Below are positions 37,501 through 45,563 of a DNA stretch of 64,000 nt, in pieces; positions within the stretch are counted from its first letter, which is position 1; each line of letters begins with the position of its first letter. The stretch is taken from NCBI GenBank assembly GCA_016213775.1, contig JACQZR010000003.1:45894-109893 (forward strand), given 5' to 3'. A model generated the notes under the pieces. It was not told the origin of the DNA. It worked only from the letters and a program-made list of their open reading frames with translations, and ran no database searches. This stretch comes from Acidobacteriota bacterium. Its GTDB lineage: Bacteria > Acidobacteriota > Terriglobia > Bryobacterales > Bryobacteraceae. The position numbers and the translations under genes are program-made.

Positions 37501-38346
37501 CAGTACGATGTCGCGCTTGGAATCGCCGTTCAGATCGGCCAGCGCGATTCCGAATGCGAACGCCCCTGCTTCGTAGGTCACCGGTGCCTGGAACGTCCCA
37601 TCGCCTTTGCCAAGGTAGATCGCCACGCCGCCCGGCGCCGTCGCCGTGGTGATGGCGAGATCGGTCTTGCCGTCGCCATTCAGGTCCGCTGCGGAAGCCC
37701 GGCCTGGCGGAAAAGCAGTTGCGGTGGTGGTTGCCGCCTTCAGCGTCCCATCGCCGTTGCCCTGTAGCACCGAGAAACTCCCCGGCCCGCTCCCCGAGCC
37801 GACGTTGATCGTGAAGACGTCCTTCTTGCCGTCGTTGTTGAAGTCCGCTGTGAGAATGCCATTCGGAGACTGCCCTACTCCGTACGTCGCGGTGGATTTG
37901 GTGGTGCCATCGGCATTCGTCTGCGCCACGAATAGCTGATCAGGAAACCCGAAAAATGCACCCGCGAGCAGGACCGTGCCAGTCCCGTTGTTCGCCAGAT
38001 CGACGATGAACGGCATCCGCGACGCAGTGCCCAGCGTGTCGTTGGTAAGCAGCGGACGGTTGGGTGGGGGAGCCGGCGTTGCTGCCGTTCGCCCGTTGCA
38101 GCCGGCAAAATTCGTCTGGAATCCAGGCGTTGTCTGCGCCCGCGCGTAAGGTGCGCTGCGGTTGTAGGTGTGCCGCGTGAATGACCCGTCCGCGATGCGC
38201 TGCAGCCCGCTGCTGGCCACCACTCCCACCGGATAGGTGGACACCGCGCTCGCGGAAACAAACTGGATCGCGGGGCATTGCCCCATGAGCCCCCGCGCGA
38301 GCATCACCACCATCGCCAGCAACAAAACGAACCTCGGCATCTTCAT
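34582..38346 (-). CDS. Secreted FG-GAP/VCBS-repeat protein with three C-terminal repeat domains
   Basis: A 1254-aa protein with a signal peptide (PRFVLLLAMVVMLARGLMG). Twelve FG-GAP/VCBS units are countable by the calcium-binding DFNGDGKxD motif between about residues 160 and 790, followed by an Fn3-like linker (SPASGTTFGAGAVTFTW). The C-terminus holds three homologous domains of about 120 residues (PPCRIMETRALY.., TPCRVIDTRALY.., TQCRASDSTVSG..), each ending DxxxxxSGYY or INGYY. A beta-propeller surface or secreted binding protein is inferred. The GTG/ATG cluster at 38349-38340 makes the exact start uncertain. Confidence 0.8.
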   Translation of the reverse strand: MKMPRFVLLLAMVVMLARGLMGQCPAIQFVSASAVSTYPVGVVASSGLQRIADGSFTRHTYNRSAPYARAQTTPGFQTNFAGCNGRTAATPAPPPNRPLLTNDTLGTASRMPFIVDLANNGTGTVLLAGAFFGFPDQLFVAQTNADGTTKSTATYGVGQSPNGILTADFNNDGKKDVFTINVGSGSGPGSFSVLQGNGDGTLKAATTTATAFPPGRASAADLNGDGKTDLAITTATAPGGVAIYLGKGDGTFQAPVTYEAGAFAFGIALADLNGDSKRDIVLADPSGSYSTLIGNGDGTFRTATVVPTNFMPAVVDSADFNKDGKADLIFADLNRKVGVLLLGSGTGTFSTQSTYVLGGKLNAVLAMDFDWDGNMDMVGASGHPEALTGAYVEEIQVLFGRGDGTFYGAPAFSAGVSTFSMVNADFNGDGKTDIATASRGSNTIHVMLGNNGDSFQAPVQITIAAATGLTSIASADFNGDGKADIVVTDASGVYVAFGNGNGTFQGPTTFAAGANPQWVAAGDLNGDNKADLAVANGGSGAQDQGSVVILINNGGGGFGASTNLTAGSKPFRVAIADFNGDGKRDVVSINGGTANSASDPGGTSVFLGNGNGTFQGATSYASGFNPSALLTGDVNGDGKVDLLVASKTGATSSTNQIGVLLGTGSGTFGAAANAATSFGAASMTMADFNKDGKQDLIVAHCCGNTDMTFLVGNGDGTFQPEVHFAAGDSPYAVVSADFNSDTKMDIAVAHAPNFAQSFVGVFLNVSGSGAPASPAISSPASGTTFGAGAVTFTWNAVSGASKYKLEIGSTPGASDLFSQETTGTSLTVNGLPTDGRTLYVQMSSFGNNLYSTPAATTYRAYFVATPLRFVPLPPCRIMETRALYNFEGRTGAFGPPTLNAAETRTLNLPASNVCSIPSHAKAYVVNVTVIPNGGGVDFVTVWPAGEARPNTWTIRSPDGQIVANSAIVKAGANGGISVYTSDKADFLIDISGYYTDSPAVTGLVYYPLTPCRVIDTRALYRSPAGPFGPPSMTARETRKFRFPAATQYCNIPQAAAYSVTLTAVPPASLAYLTAWPDGSSQPNVSSINSFAGRVLANSVIIPASADGTINVFAFDATDFLIDINGYYAPDNGSGLFYYPVTQCRASDSTVSGGTYPDNTARTMNIPAATGCSGIPASAKGYAVNVTALPSGNPMPFITVYPTGQARPNASILNAFQGQIVSNSAIIPAGTNGAIDVYAFTHTDIVVEVSGYFGR

Positions 38347-38446
38347 CACCTCAATTGGTGAGTCGCGCCACGCGCCCGAATGTGACCACTCCAGCGAGAA
38401 TTATTTCGGCGATGGCGGCGGCGTGTGCTACTGTGTTCGAACGATC

Positions 38447-39178
38447 ATGACGGATTTCCACTTTGGCGCGGCAATGGCAGTCTGGCTGGCAAGTCTCATC
38501 CTTCTATACGTCGTGCGCCTCGCCTTGCGTGGCCGCGCCCGTCACGAACGCACCGACTCCCATGGAGGAAGCCCCTTCCTCGCGCAGTCCATCATGGAGA
38601 TGGGCTATTGGGGTTTGAGCCCGTTGATGGACTGGCTCGTGACCCGCCGCATCACCCCCGATCACGTCACCTGGTTCTCGCTCCTCCCCGGTCTGGGAGC
38701 TGGCGTCGCCGCCGCCTTCGGCTGGTTCGGACTCGCCTGCCTGCTCGGCACCATGGCCGCCTTCGCCGATATCATCGATGGCGTCCTTGCCCGCCGCATG
38801 GGCATCTCTTCGGAAGCAGGCGAGGTCCTCGATGCGGCCATCGACCGCTACACGGAATCCGCGCTGCTCGTCGGCCTCACGGTTTATTACCGCAACGACC
38901 TGCCATGGATGCTCCTCTCGGCGGGAGCCCTCGTCGGCGGCTTCATGGTCAGTTACACCACCGCTAAAGCCGAGGCCGCGCACGTCACGCCCCCGCGCGG
39001 TTCCATGCGCCGTGCCGAGCGCGCCGTCTATCTCCTCACCGCCGCCGGCTTCACATCGCTCACCAAAGAGTGGTTCGCCACGGAAGCTCCCATCCTCTTT
39101 GCGATCGCCCTCGTTTCGGTGGTTGCAAACATCTCCGCCATCCGCCGTTTCGCCACTCTCATGCGATCGTTGCGCTAG
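38447..39178 (+). CDS. CDP-alcohol phosphatidyltransferase family membrane enzyme
   Basis: A 243-aa membrane protein with the full CDP-OH-P signature DIIDGVLARRMGISSEAGEV followed by LDAAIDR, i.e. D-x2-D-G-x2-A-R-x8-G-x3-D-x3-D, the first Asp at about residue 108. Such enzymes transfer a phosphatidyl or similar group from CDP-diacylglycerol to an alcohol in the inner membrane; the acceptor (glycerol-P, inositol-P, serine) cannot be fixed from the motif. The ATG at 38447 is chosen because it starts just before the first membrane span; the frame is open further upstream. Its start is 100 bp from the divergent VCBS gene. Confidence 0.82.
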   Translation: MTDFHFGAAMAVWLASLILLYVVRLALRGRARHERTDSHGGSPFLAQSIMEMGYWGLSPLMDWLVTRRITPDHVTWFSLLPGLGAGVAAAFGWFGLACLLGTMAAFADIIDGVLARRMGISSEAGEVLDAAIDRYTESALLVGLTVYYRNDLPWMLLSAGALVGGFMVSYTTAKAEAAHVTPPRGSMRRAERAVYLLTAAGFTSLTKEWFATEAPILFAIALVSVVANISAIRRFATLMRSLR

Positions 39179-39425
39179 GCTGGACTCCGCTCGACGCTTG
39201 CGCTGGACCAGCGCCATGCCCACGTAAGCGTGCAGGTGTAGAGAACGACGGCGGAAGTAAACCATGCAAGCCCCCGACAGGAAGCAGCCGGCGATGAGGA
39301 GTCATACACTGATAGGGTGTGTTCAACCCGGCGAAACGCTCACTTCCAATCAAAAAAATGAAAGCATCGAGAGGAGTCTCGACGCGGCACGCACGAGTGC
39401 GCCACGTTGAGTTAGCGCTTATGCC

Positions 39426-40004
39426 ATGCGAGTGATTGGCGGAGAGTATCGAAGCAGGCGGTTAAAGCCTGTGCCGGGGGATGAGGTGAGGCCGACACCG
39501 GACCGTCTGCGGGAGTCGCTGTTTAACATTCTGTCGCCGCGCATGGAAGGCTGTGTGTTCGTCGATGCTTACGCGGGCACGGGCGCCGTGGGTATTGAAG
39601 CAATCAGCCGTGGGGCCTCCAAGGCGATCTTTCTGGAGAGGCACCGTGCGGCGGTGGAAGTGATGGAGGAGAATATCCGCTCGCTCGGCATAGTCCGGCG
39701 CTGCAAGGTAGTTCGCGGGCCTGTGAACCTGTACTTGCGCGCCAATCCCGGAGACATCGTTTTCCTCGATCCGCCTTACCCCCAGGAAGCCGAGTACGAA
39801 CTGTCGCTCCAGGTCCTCGGCGAGGTCCCGCCGCCGCTGGTGGTGGTTCAACATGCCTCCAGGATGGTGTTGCAGGAGACCTACGGGCGCCTCCGGCGCA
39901 TTCGTGTGGTCAAGCAGGGAGACAACTCGCTCAGTTTCTACGAGCCTTCCGAGGCCGGTCCATCGGCTCCGGATGTCGATTCGTCGATACCGCCAGCCCG
40001 CTAA
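39426..40004 (+). CDS. rsmD: 16S rRNA (guanine(966)-N(2))-methyltransferase
   Basis: A 192-aa Rossmann methyltransferase. MRVIGGEYRSRRLKPVPG at the N-terminus, RPTPDRLRESLFNIL, the SAM-binding VDAYAGTGAVGIEAISRGA and the catalytic DPPY (about residue 115) are diagnostic of RsmD. It methylates G966 of 16S rRNA in assembled 30S subunits. About 10 residues of extra C-terminal sequence are present. No strong Shine-Dalgarno site is visible. It usually neighbours coaD; here it is followed by a LiaF-like gene. Confidence 0.9.
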   Translation: MRVIGGEYRSRRLKPVPGDEVRPTPDRLRESLFNILSPRMEGCVFVDAYAGTGAVGIEAISRGASKAIFLERHRAAVEVMEENIRSLGIVRRCKVVRGPVNLYLRANPGDIVFLDPPYPQEAEYELSLQVLGEVPPPLVVVQHASRMVLQETYGRLRRIRVVKQGDNSLSFYEPSEAGPSAPDVDSSIPPAR

Positions 40005-40063
40005 CCGATCCGCAGTAGGCGCCGCGGGGATCGCACCTTACTCTGGAAACAGGAGTAACGACG

Positions 40064-40756
40064 ATGGAAAACGATCGCGGCGGCGCAAACGCAGGAGTCC
40101 TCTTCGGGGCGGTGTTGGTAGTTGTGGGCAGCGTGCTGTTGATGGAGCGCCTGGATTTCCTGCCAACGAACCTGCTGGGCCACTTCTGGCCGTTGGCGTT
40201 CCTGGTTGCGGGGAGCGCTATGTTCATCAACGGGCGCCAACTTGCCGGCGGGTTACTGGTGTTCGCCGGAATCGTGATTGAGTTGCGCAAGCTCCACATC
40301 ATCCACGTCAGCATCTGGGAACTGTGGCCGCTGGCGATCATTGCTGTTGGCGTGTTGATGCTCTGGCGCGCACTGTTCCCGCCGAGGATCATTCCCGGCG
40401 AAGTGCACACGGCGGAGTCGAGGCTCAATGAGTACGCGGTGTTTGGCGGGTCGGATATCAAGGGCGAGTCGCAGAGCTTTCAAGGCGGCTCCGCCTCGGC
40501 CATCTTCGGCGGCGTGGAACTCGACTTGCGTGGAGCCAGGATCACCAACAGCCCGGCGGTGCTCTATGCCGACGCGATCTTCGGCGGGGTGGAACTGAAA
40601 GTGCCGGAGACGTGGCGCGTCACCGCCGACGGACAGGTCTTCTTTGGCGGCATCGACTCGCGAAAGACGCTGACGCCTCGCGCCTCCGGCGAGCCCGAGC
40701 AGCATCTCATCGTCAAAGGCCTTGTGGTGTTCGGGGGCGTGAACGTGAAAAATTAA
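40064..40756 (+). CDS. LiaF-like membrane protein (toast-rack domain)
   Basis: A 230-aa protein with an N-terminal membrane domain of about four spans (GVLFGAVLVVVGSVLLMERL; LLVFAGIVIELRKL; LWPLAIIAVGVLMLW), as in the LiaF/DUF5668 family, and a C-terminal beta-rich domain with three VFGG-type repeats (AVFGGSDIKG, AIFGGVELDLRGA, AIFGGVELKVPETW, VVFGGVNVKN). LiaF proteins modulate cell-envelope-stress two-component systems. AGGAG at 40051-40055 gives the start. It is 3 nt upstream of a LytS-like kinase gene, so a regulatory partnership is likely. Confidence 0.82.
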   Translation: MENDRGGANAGVLFGAVLVVVGSVLLMERLDFLPTNLLGHFWPLAFLVAGSAMFINGRQLAGGLLVFAGIVIELRKLHIIHVSIWELWPLAIIAVGVLMLWRALFPPRIIPGEVHTAESRLNEYAVFGGSDIKGESQSFQGGSASAIFGGVELDLRGARITNSPAVLYADAIFGGVELKVPETWRVTADGQVFFGGIDSRKTLTPRASGEPEQHLIVKGLVVFGGVNVKN

Positions 40757-40759
40757 GGA

Positions 40760-41830
40760 ATGCTTCCTTTGCTCAGCGGACGCCGTTTGATCTTCTACTT
40801 CGCGGCGTGGCTGCCGGTGTCGGGCCTGCTCACGATGTTCTATCAGCAGGCCGGACAGATGCCCTGGTGGGCGGCCGGCGTGCTGGCGATACTGCTCAGC
40901 ATCGTCTTCGCGATGATCTGCCTGAGCGCATGGTATCTCTGCCGTTGGATGCCGGTGTCGGAGCAGCATATTGTACGATCCCTGGCCGGGCCGGGAGTGA
41001 CGGCGGCGGTGGCGGCGGCCATCTGGGTCTTGGCTTCGCGAGCCATCGCGGCGATGCTGGCGAGTACGACTGCCTGGGAACTGCTCGAGGAAAAGACAGC
41101 GCGCGGCGAGACGTGGCTCTGGGCTTCGGGTGTGCTCCTTTACCTGCTAAGCATGTCGATGGGGTATCTGATGTTGGAAGTGGAAGCCGCTCGCGCGTCT
41201 CGCCTGCGCGAAGCCGAGGCCCTCACCATGGCGCGCGAAGCCGAGTTGCGGGCGTTGCGGCAGCAGGTGAATCCGCACTTCCTGTTCAACAGCCTCAACT
41301 CCATCAGCGCGCTGGTGGGAATGGACAAGGCAAAGGCTCGCGAAATGTGCGCTTTGCTTGCCGACTTTCTGCGGCTCAGCCTCGGAGTCGGCGACCGCCG
41401 GTTTATTCCGCTGCGCGAAGAACTCGGTCTTATCCGCCGCTATCTGGCCATTGAGCAAGTGCGGTTTGGTGAGCGGTTGCGGTTTGAAGAGCAGGTGGCC
41501 GATGCGGCCTTGAGCGTCGCGGTTCCGCCTTTGCTCCTGCAGCCGCTGGTGGAAAACGCGGTCAAACACGGGGTTGCACAGAGCATCCACGGCGGGCTCA
41601 TCCGCTTGGAGGCCGAGACCACGGAAGGGGAATTAACCGTGGCGGTAGTGAACACTTTTGAACAGGACGAGGGGAGTTCCGTTCGGCCGAAGGGCGCGGG
41701 CGTGGGGCTCGCCAACATTGAGAAGCGCCTTGCGACGTTGTACGGCGACACCGCCCGGTTGCACGCACGAACGGATGGAGAAATGTTTCGGGCCGAGATA
41801 CGGCTCTTGCGGGAGGCTGTCAAATCATGA
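40760..41830 (+). CDS. LytS-type sensor histidine kinase
   Basis: A 356-aa protein with four to five N-terminal membrane spans and a His_kinase (LytS/YehU) domain: RALRQQVNPHFLFNSLNSIS contains the phosphoacceptor His (about residue 173), followed by LQPLVENAVKHGV (N box) and GAGVGLANIEKRLATLYG (G box). It phosphorylates the LytTR regulator that overlaps its 3' end by 4 nt (ATGA). Placement right after a LiaF-like gene suggests envelope-stress sensing. The membrane part has no large extracytoplasmic domain. Confidence 0.88.
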   Translation: MLPLLSGRRLIFYFAAWLPVSGLLTMFYQQAGQMPWWAAGVLAILLSIVFAMICLSAWYLCRWMPVSEQHIVRSLAGPGVTAAVAAAIWVLASRAIAAMLASTTAWELLEEKTARGETWLWASGVLLYLLSMSMGYLMLEVEAARASRLREAEALTMAREAELRALRQQVNPHFLFNSLNSISALVGMDKAKAREMCALLADFLRLSLGVGDRRFIPLREELGLIRRYLAIEQVRFGERLRFEEQVADAALSVAVPPLLLQPLVENAVKHGVAQSIHGGLIRLEAETTEGELTVAVVNTFEQDEGSSVRPKGAGVGLANIEKRLATLYGDTARLHARTDGEMFRAEIRLLREAVKS

Positions 41831-42567
41831 AGATCCGGACGCTCATTGTCGATGACGAGATGCTCGCCCGCGCGGTGTTGAAGGAGATGCTTGCATCGCA
41901 GCGGGACGTGGAAGTGATCGGGGAGTGCGCCAATGGTTTCGAGGCCGTGAAGCAGGCCGCGGAGACCAAGCCCGATCTGGTGCTGCTCGATGTGCAAATG
42001 CCTAAGCTGGACGGCTTTGAAACGCTGGAATTGCTTGGAGCCGATTGCGCCGTCATCTTTGTCACCGCCTTCGATAGTTACGCCATGCGGGCGTTTGAAG
42101 TTCACGCCGTGGATTACCTGCTAAAGCCATTCACCGAGGATCGGCTCGCCAAGGCGCTCGATCGTGCCAGGCAGCGACTGGGACAGCAAGGTGTGCGAGG
42201 CGAAGATCTGGCGGCTGCTGCCCGGGGTCCGCTGAAGTTTCTGGAACGGGTGGTTGCGCGGGATGGGCCGAAAGTTCACGTGATTCCTGTTGACAAGCTC
42301 GACTACATTGAGGCGCAGGAGGATTACATCGGGCTGCATGCCGGCGGCAAAACCGTGTTGAAGCAGCAGACTATCTCCAGTCTGGAGGCTGCGCTTGACC
42401 CGAAGAAGTTCGTTCGCGTTCACAGGAGCTTCGTCGTGAATCTGGAACGGGTGGCGCGTGTGGAACCGTACGGGGCGAACAGCAAGGTGGCGGTTCTCAC
42501 CACAGGCGATAAGCTGCCGGTGAGCCGGTCGGGTTATCTGCGGTTGGAAGAGCTGCTCGGAAGTTGA
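41827..42567 (+). CDS. LytTR-family response regulator
   Basis: A 246-aa protein with an N-terminal receiver (acidic pair D9/D10, phosphoacceptor D55 in LLDVQMPKLDG, Thr in FVTAF and Lys in YLLKPF) and a C-terminal LytTR DNA-binding domain (VIPVDKLDYIEAQEDYIGLH; FVRVHRSFVVNLERVARVEPY; LPVSRSGYLRLEELL). It pairs with the kinase through an ATGA overlap. LytTR proteins bind direct repeats upstream of targets; no such repeat was identified here. Confidence 0.9.
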   Translation: MKIRTLIVDDEMLARAVLKEMLASQRDVEVIGECANGFEAVKQAAETKPDLVLLDVQMPKLDGFETLELLGADCAVIFVTAFDSYAMRAFEVHAVDYLLKPFTEDRLAKALDRARQRLGQQGVRGEDLAAAARGPLKFLERVVARDGPKVHVIPVDKLDYIEAQEDYIGLHAGGKTVLKQQTISSLEAALDPKKFVRVHRSFVVNLERVARVEPYGANSKVAVLTTGDKLPVSRSGYLRLEELLGS

Positions 42568-42657
42568 ATTTCCCAACGGTGCAGAGAGTTAAAGTATGCA
42601 AAATGCCGAAAATTTACAGACACTATTGCCGTGCTACAGTGTTAAGCAAGACAATAG

Positions 42658-44322
42658 ATGCGGTCTGCTTATTGTTTAGCGGCAGCGGTGTCGATTTTCT
42701 TGTGCGTGGGCTGTCAACCTCAAGCACAAAACTCCGTGACGCTGATGGCGATACCGGCACGCGGAGGGTTTCCGCAAGCCACAGCCGACGGTGCGTTATC
42801 GATGGCCTGCTCATCGAACGAGCAACACCTACAGCCCTATTTTGAAAGCCGCGGAGTCGTATTTCACCCGCATTTGATTCGTCGGGAGGCGGGCCGGTCG
42901 TGCCACGTCTACTACGAGCCGAGTGTGCCTGGGTTTCGAGCCTCACCGGACGATTCTCCGCTACGGGCGTTGCATGTGAGTGTCGATTCACTCGCGTTGC
43001 TGTCCGGTCGAAAAGAACGCGTTGGCGACAGCCTGGACGTCGCTCGTGAAGTACTGCCCAAGCTCGAAAGACCTTTAGAGATACAGTTTTCGCTCGCCGT
43101 TGACCGTCCCGCCGCATTGCTGCAATCGGCAATTCGCAGGGAATTCCCCGACACTTTGCATAAACTCGCTATCCAGACCGGTCCACCGGAAGACTTCGCG
43201 CCATGGGTGCAGGACATCCTCAAGCCTGGAGAAGTTTCCGGAAGGGAGAGAATCCTGGTAACGCACCGGCTGTTTGAAGGCTCTCCCGAACTCGGCCAAT
43301 CCACGCTTCAGACAGTGAGATCCTTCCAGAACGGCCCTTACTCGGCCAGCAAGCTGTCTTGGGAAGGTGGGGATCTGCAGTTTGCCCGCGACCCCAGGGA
43401 CTCGACGAAACTCTTGCTGTTCTATGGGGATTCGGCGAAGGGCTACTGGGGCGAGGATCTCACGAACGAGGAATACGCCTATGTATTGCAGAGCGAGTTT
43501 GGCGCCGACGAGGCGATTGCTCTTGGCGAACACGAACTTCACGTGGACTATCTCGCAGCGCTCCTGCCGGGCACGCGTACCGTGCTGGTTTCCCAACCAC
43601 AATGCGACGGCCGGGCGGCGGGCGCGTTACTTCAGGTATTGGAGGCGGCGTTTCCCGGGATTCCGGCTGAGCTTGCCGGCCTACGCCAGCTCGTCCGCAA
43701 GTACAAGAAAAAGGATTGGCCGGAGGCACGGGTGCGCGGGGTTCTGGCCCAGGCTCGTGCCTCGGTGGCCCGATGGCCGCACAAAGAAGATACCGCCGGG
43801 TTGGAGGCAATCAACGCATACGCCCGGCAGCACTGTCCAGGCGATCCGAAGCGCTGCATCAGCGGGCTTTCGCTGCAGAACCTGATCGACAACCATGCCG
43901 GCCTGCTTGCTAGCTGGGTTACGATGGCGGCCAGGCGGCGCATGTCGGATATGCTTCCCGCCCGGATCATCGATGCCATCGAGATCCAGGTGTTGGGTTG
44001 CCGGCCGGAACAGCACACGCGGGCTCGGGAGCGTGCCGCGGTACTTTCCCAATTAGGGTTCCGTGTCATCAACGTGCCATGGATTCCGGGCGCGAACGGA
44101 TGGGCGGGAATCAGCTACGCCAACTCGGCCGCCATCGGCCGTAGCGTCTTCATGCCGGAGTTTGGGCTGATAACTGAAGAGGCCTTGTATGAAAGCATCC
44201 GCTCGCAACTTCCCTCGGGGACCCAGCTTGTCCCTATTCCCGCGCGTTTTCTGATGTTGATGAACGGGGGAATTCACTGCGCCCTGGCGTTTAGCCGCGA
44301 GCCTACGACTCAGTCACCGTGA
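42658..44322 (+). CDS. Putative lipoprotein with peptidylarginine-deiminase-like (pentein) domain
   Basis: A 554-aa protein with a lipoprotein-type signal (AVSIFLCVGC, Cys about residue 19). The catalytic layout matches guanidino-group-modifying penteins, closest to the PAD arrangement: Asp in APWVQDILKPG (about 186), WEGGDLQF (about 235-241), His and Asp in GEHELHVDYLAALLPG (H295, D297), and Cys in NGGIHCAL (C541). The order and spacing fit PAD (WMQDE, GHVDEF, VHCGT); this is comparison from memory, not alignment. Likely reaction: deimination of Arg in peptides or a related guanidine substrate in the periplasm. It follows the LytTR gene by 90 bp. Confidence 0.6.
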   Translation: MRSAYCLAAAVSIFLCVGCQPQAQNSVTLMAIPARGGFPQATADGALSMACSSNEQHLQPYFESRGVVFHPHLIRREAGRSCHVYYEPSVPGFRASPDDSPLRALHVSVDSLALLSGRKERVGDSLDVAREVLPKLERPLEIQFSLAVDRPAALLQSAIRREFPDTLHKLAIQTGPPEDFAPWVQDILKPGEVSGRERILVTHRLFEGSPELGQSTLQTVRSFQNGPYSASKLSWEGGDLQFARDPRDSTKLLLFYGDSAKGYWGEDLTNEEYAYVLQSEFGADEAIALGEHELHVDYLAALLPGTRTVLVSQPQCDGRAAGALLQVLEAAFPGIPAELAGLRQLVRKYKKKDWPEARVRGVLAQARASVARWPHKEDTAGLEAINAYARQHCPGDPKRCISGLSLQNLIDNHAGLLASWVTMAARRRMSDMLPARIIDAIEIQVLGCRPEQHTRARERAAVLSQLGFRVINVPWIPGANGWAGISYANSAAIGRSVFMPEFGLITEEALYESIRSQLPSGTQLVPIPARFLMLMNGGIHCALAFSREPTTQSP

Positions 44323-44554
44323 TGCGCAGCACCATGTGCCACGGTACCAGATGGACTCCGTTTTCCGACGGGACCTCCAACAGCAGCGCATGGTCGTCGC
44401 CGATGTCGAAGCGGGTCTTTTCCATCGGAGAGTACGCAAGCTTCCATTGCCGGGTCTCGACGATCACCATTGTTTGCCCGGCCTGATAATAGACGTTCGG
44501 CCGCCTTGTACCTCCTTGCGGAGTCGGAGCGACCCTTTGAAAAAACAGGGCCAC
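44303..44554 (-). CDS. Small hypothetical protein
   Basis: An 83-aa minus-strand frame that overlaps the 3' end of the deiminase-like gene by 20 nt. The core (VYYQAGQTMVIVETRQWKLA; DIGDDHALLLEVPSENG; HMVLRITVTES) reads like a genuine small beta-rich protein. The start is unsure: GTG at 44554, or an ATG at 44472 downstream of an internal GGAGGT. No family recognised; it may be a remnant. Confidence 0.4.
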   Translation of the reverse strand: MALFFQRVAPTPQGGTRRPNVYYQAGQTMVIVETRQWKLAYSPMEKTRFDIGDDHALLLEVPSENGVHLVPWHMVLRITVTES

Positions 44555-44564
44555 CGCTCGCCGT

Positions 44565-44615
44565 CGTGTGGGGCGGCCAATCCTGGCCGCGGCTGGCCTT
44601 TCCAGGCCAGCCTTG
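44565..44615. repeat. 51-bp interspersed double-hairpin element, copy 2
   Basis: Identical to 32339-32389 over 51 bp, same orientation. Short frames across it translate to WPGKASRGQDWPP on the minus strand in both copies; these are shadows of the repeat, not genes. Confidence 0.75.
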
Positions 44616-44767
44616 GCGGGACTTCAGCCCCGTCCTCGCTGAAGGCTCATCAGCATTGACCCTGATGGAGTGGAGCACCTGGGTTTCTGCAAGTTGGTAC
44701 TAGTGCAGGGATCGACAACAGGAGGATCGCACTTTATGGTGCACCGGGTTTCGTGGCAACCTGAAGG

Positions 44768-45556
44768 TTGTTGCTTCTTTTTCTGGCATGCTCTCTTTCC
44801 GCCGCTCCGGTTTTCGTGGGGAACGCGGTGTGCGCGGACTGCCATCGCAACATCGCGAGGCGCTACCAGGCGACAGCCATGGCCAGGTCTGTGAACTGTG
44901 AAACCTGCCATGGTGCGGGCGCGGAGCATGCCAAAGGATCCGCCCGCATGGTTGTCCCGTCCGCTCTTGCACCGCCAGCCCGCGATTCGGTCTGCGCACA
45001 ATGCCACCTGCAGGGGGCAATCCAGGTGAGCCGCCCCGGCAAGTCGTTGAAGCAGTTCCGCCCGGGCGACGAACTGTCCCGGTTCATCGCAACCTTTGTG
45101 TCCGATCCGGCTTCCACTCCGGCGAGTCACGTCGAGAGCCTGTATGCGAGCCGGTGCCGGCAGAAAGCGCCGGATGCTCTATGGTGCGGGTCATGCCACG
45201 ATGTCCACGACGCCTCCGTCCTGCCTAACGCGTGTCTGCAATGCCACACCGACAGGAATTGTGGGAAGGGGGCAGACTGTGTGGCGTGTCACATGCCCAA
45301 ACGCATTGGGGGATTCGTGCGGACCGATCACTCCATCCCTCGTTTGGCGAGGGATCCCGTGCCGCCCCTCCCGCTTGAGCGTCTGCGCGCACTTTCGCCG
45401 CTCGACGCTGGTGACCGTGAGCTTGGGTTGGCCTACGCTGCCTTGGCACGATCGTCGGGTAGTTCGGCGGCCGCTGGCGAAGCAGACCGGATCCTCAAAC
45501 GAATCCCCAAACCCGACCGTGAGGTCAAGAATTGGCTCAAAAGAAAGGCGAAATGA
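44768..45556 (+). CDS. Exported hexaheme c-type cytochrome
   Basis: A 262-aa protein with six CXXCH haem-binding motifs: CADCH, CETCH, CAQCH, CGSCH, CLQCH and CVACH. The spacing and the ending CHMPKR resemble cytochrome c554/NrfA-associated multihaem proteins. It would carry electrons in the periplasm. The hydrophobic signal core (LLLFLACSLSAAP) has no positively charged n-region when started at the TTG at 44768; a well-placed GGAGG and ATG at 44735 lie upstream in another frame, so a frameshift near 44760 is possible. The C-terminal about 70 residues are haem-free and helical. Confidence 0.75.
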   Translation: MLLLFLACSLSAAPVFVGNAVCADCHRNIARRYQATAMARSVNCETCHGAGAEHAKGSARMVVPSALAPPARDSVCAQCHLQGAIQVSRPGKSLKQFRPGDELSRFIATFVSDPASTPASHVESLYASRCRQKAPDALWCGSCHDVHDASVLPNACLQCHTDRNCGKGADCVACHMPKRIGGFVRTDHSIPRLARDPVPPLPLERLRALSPLDAGDRELGLAYAALARSSGSSAAAGEADRILKRIPKPDREVKNWLKRKAK

Positions 45557-45563
45557 GATTGTA

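Noticed and set aside
44310..44678. Minus-strand frame containing WPGKASRGQDWPP
   Set aside because: Created by the dispersed 51-bp element; the same peptide appears at the other copy near 32339.
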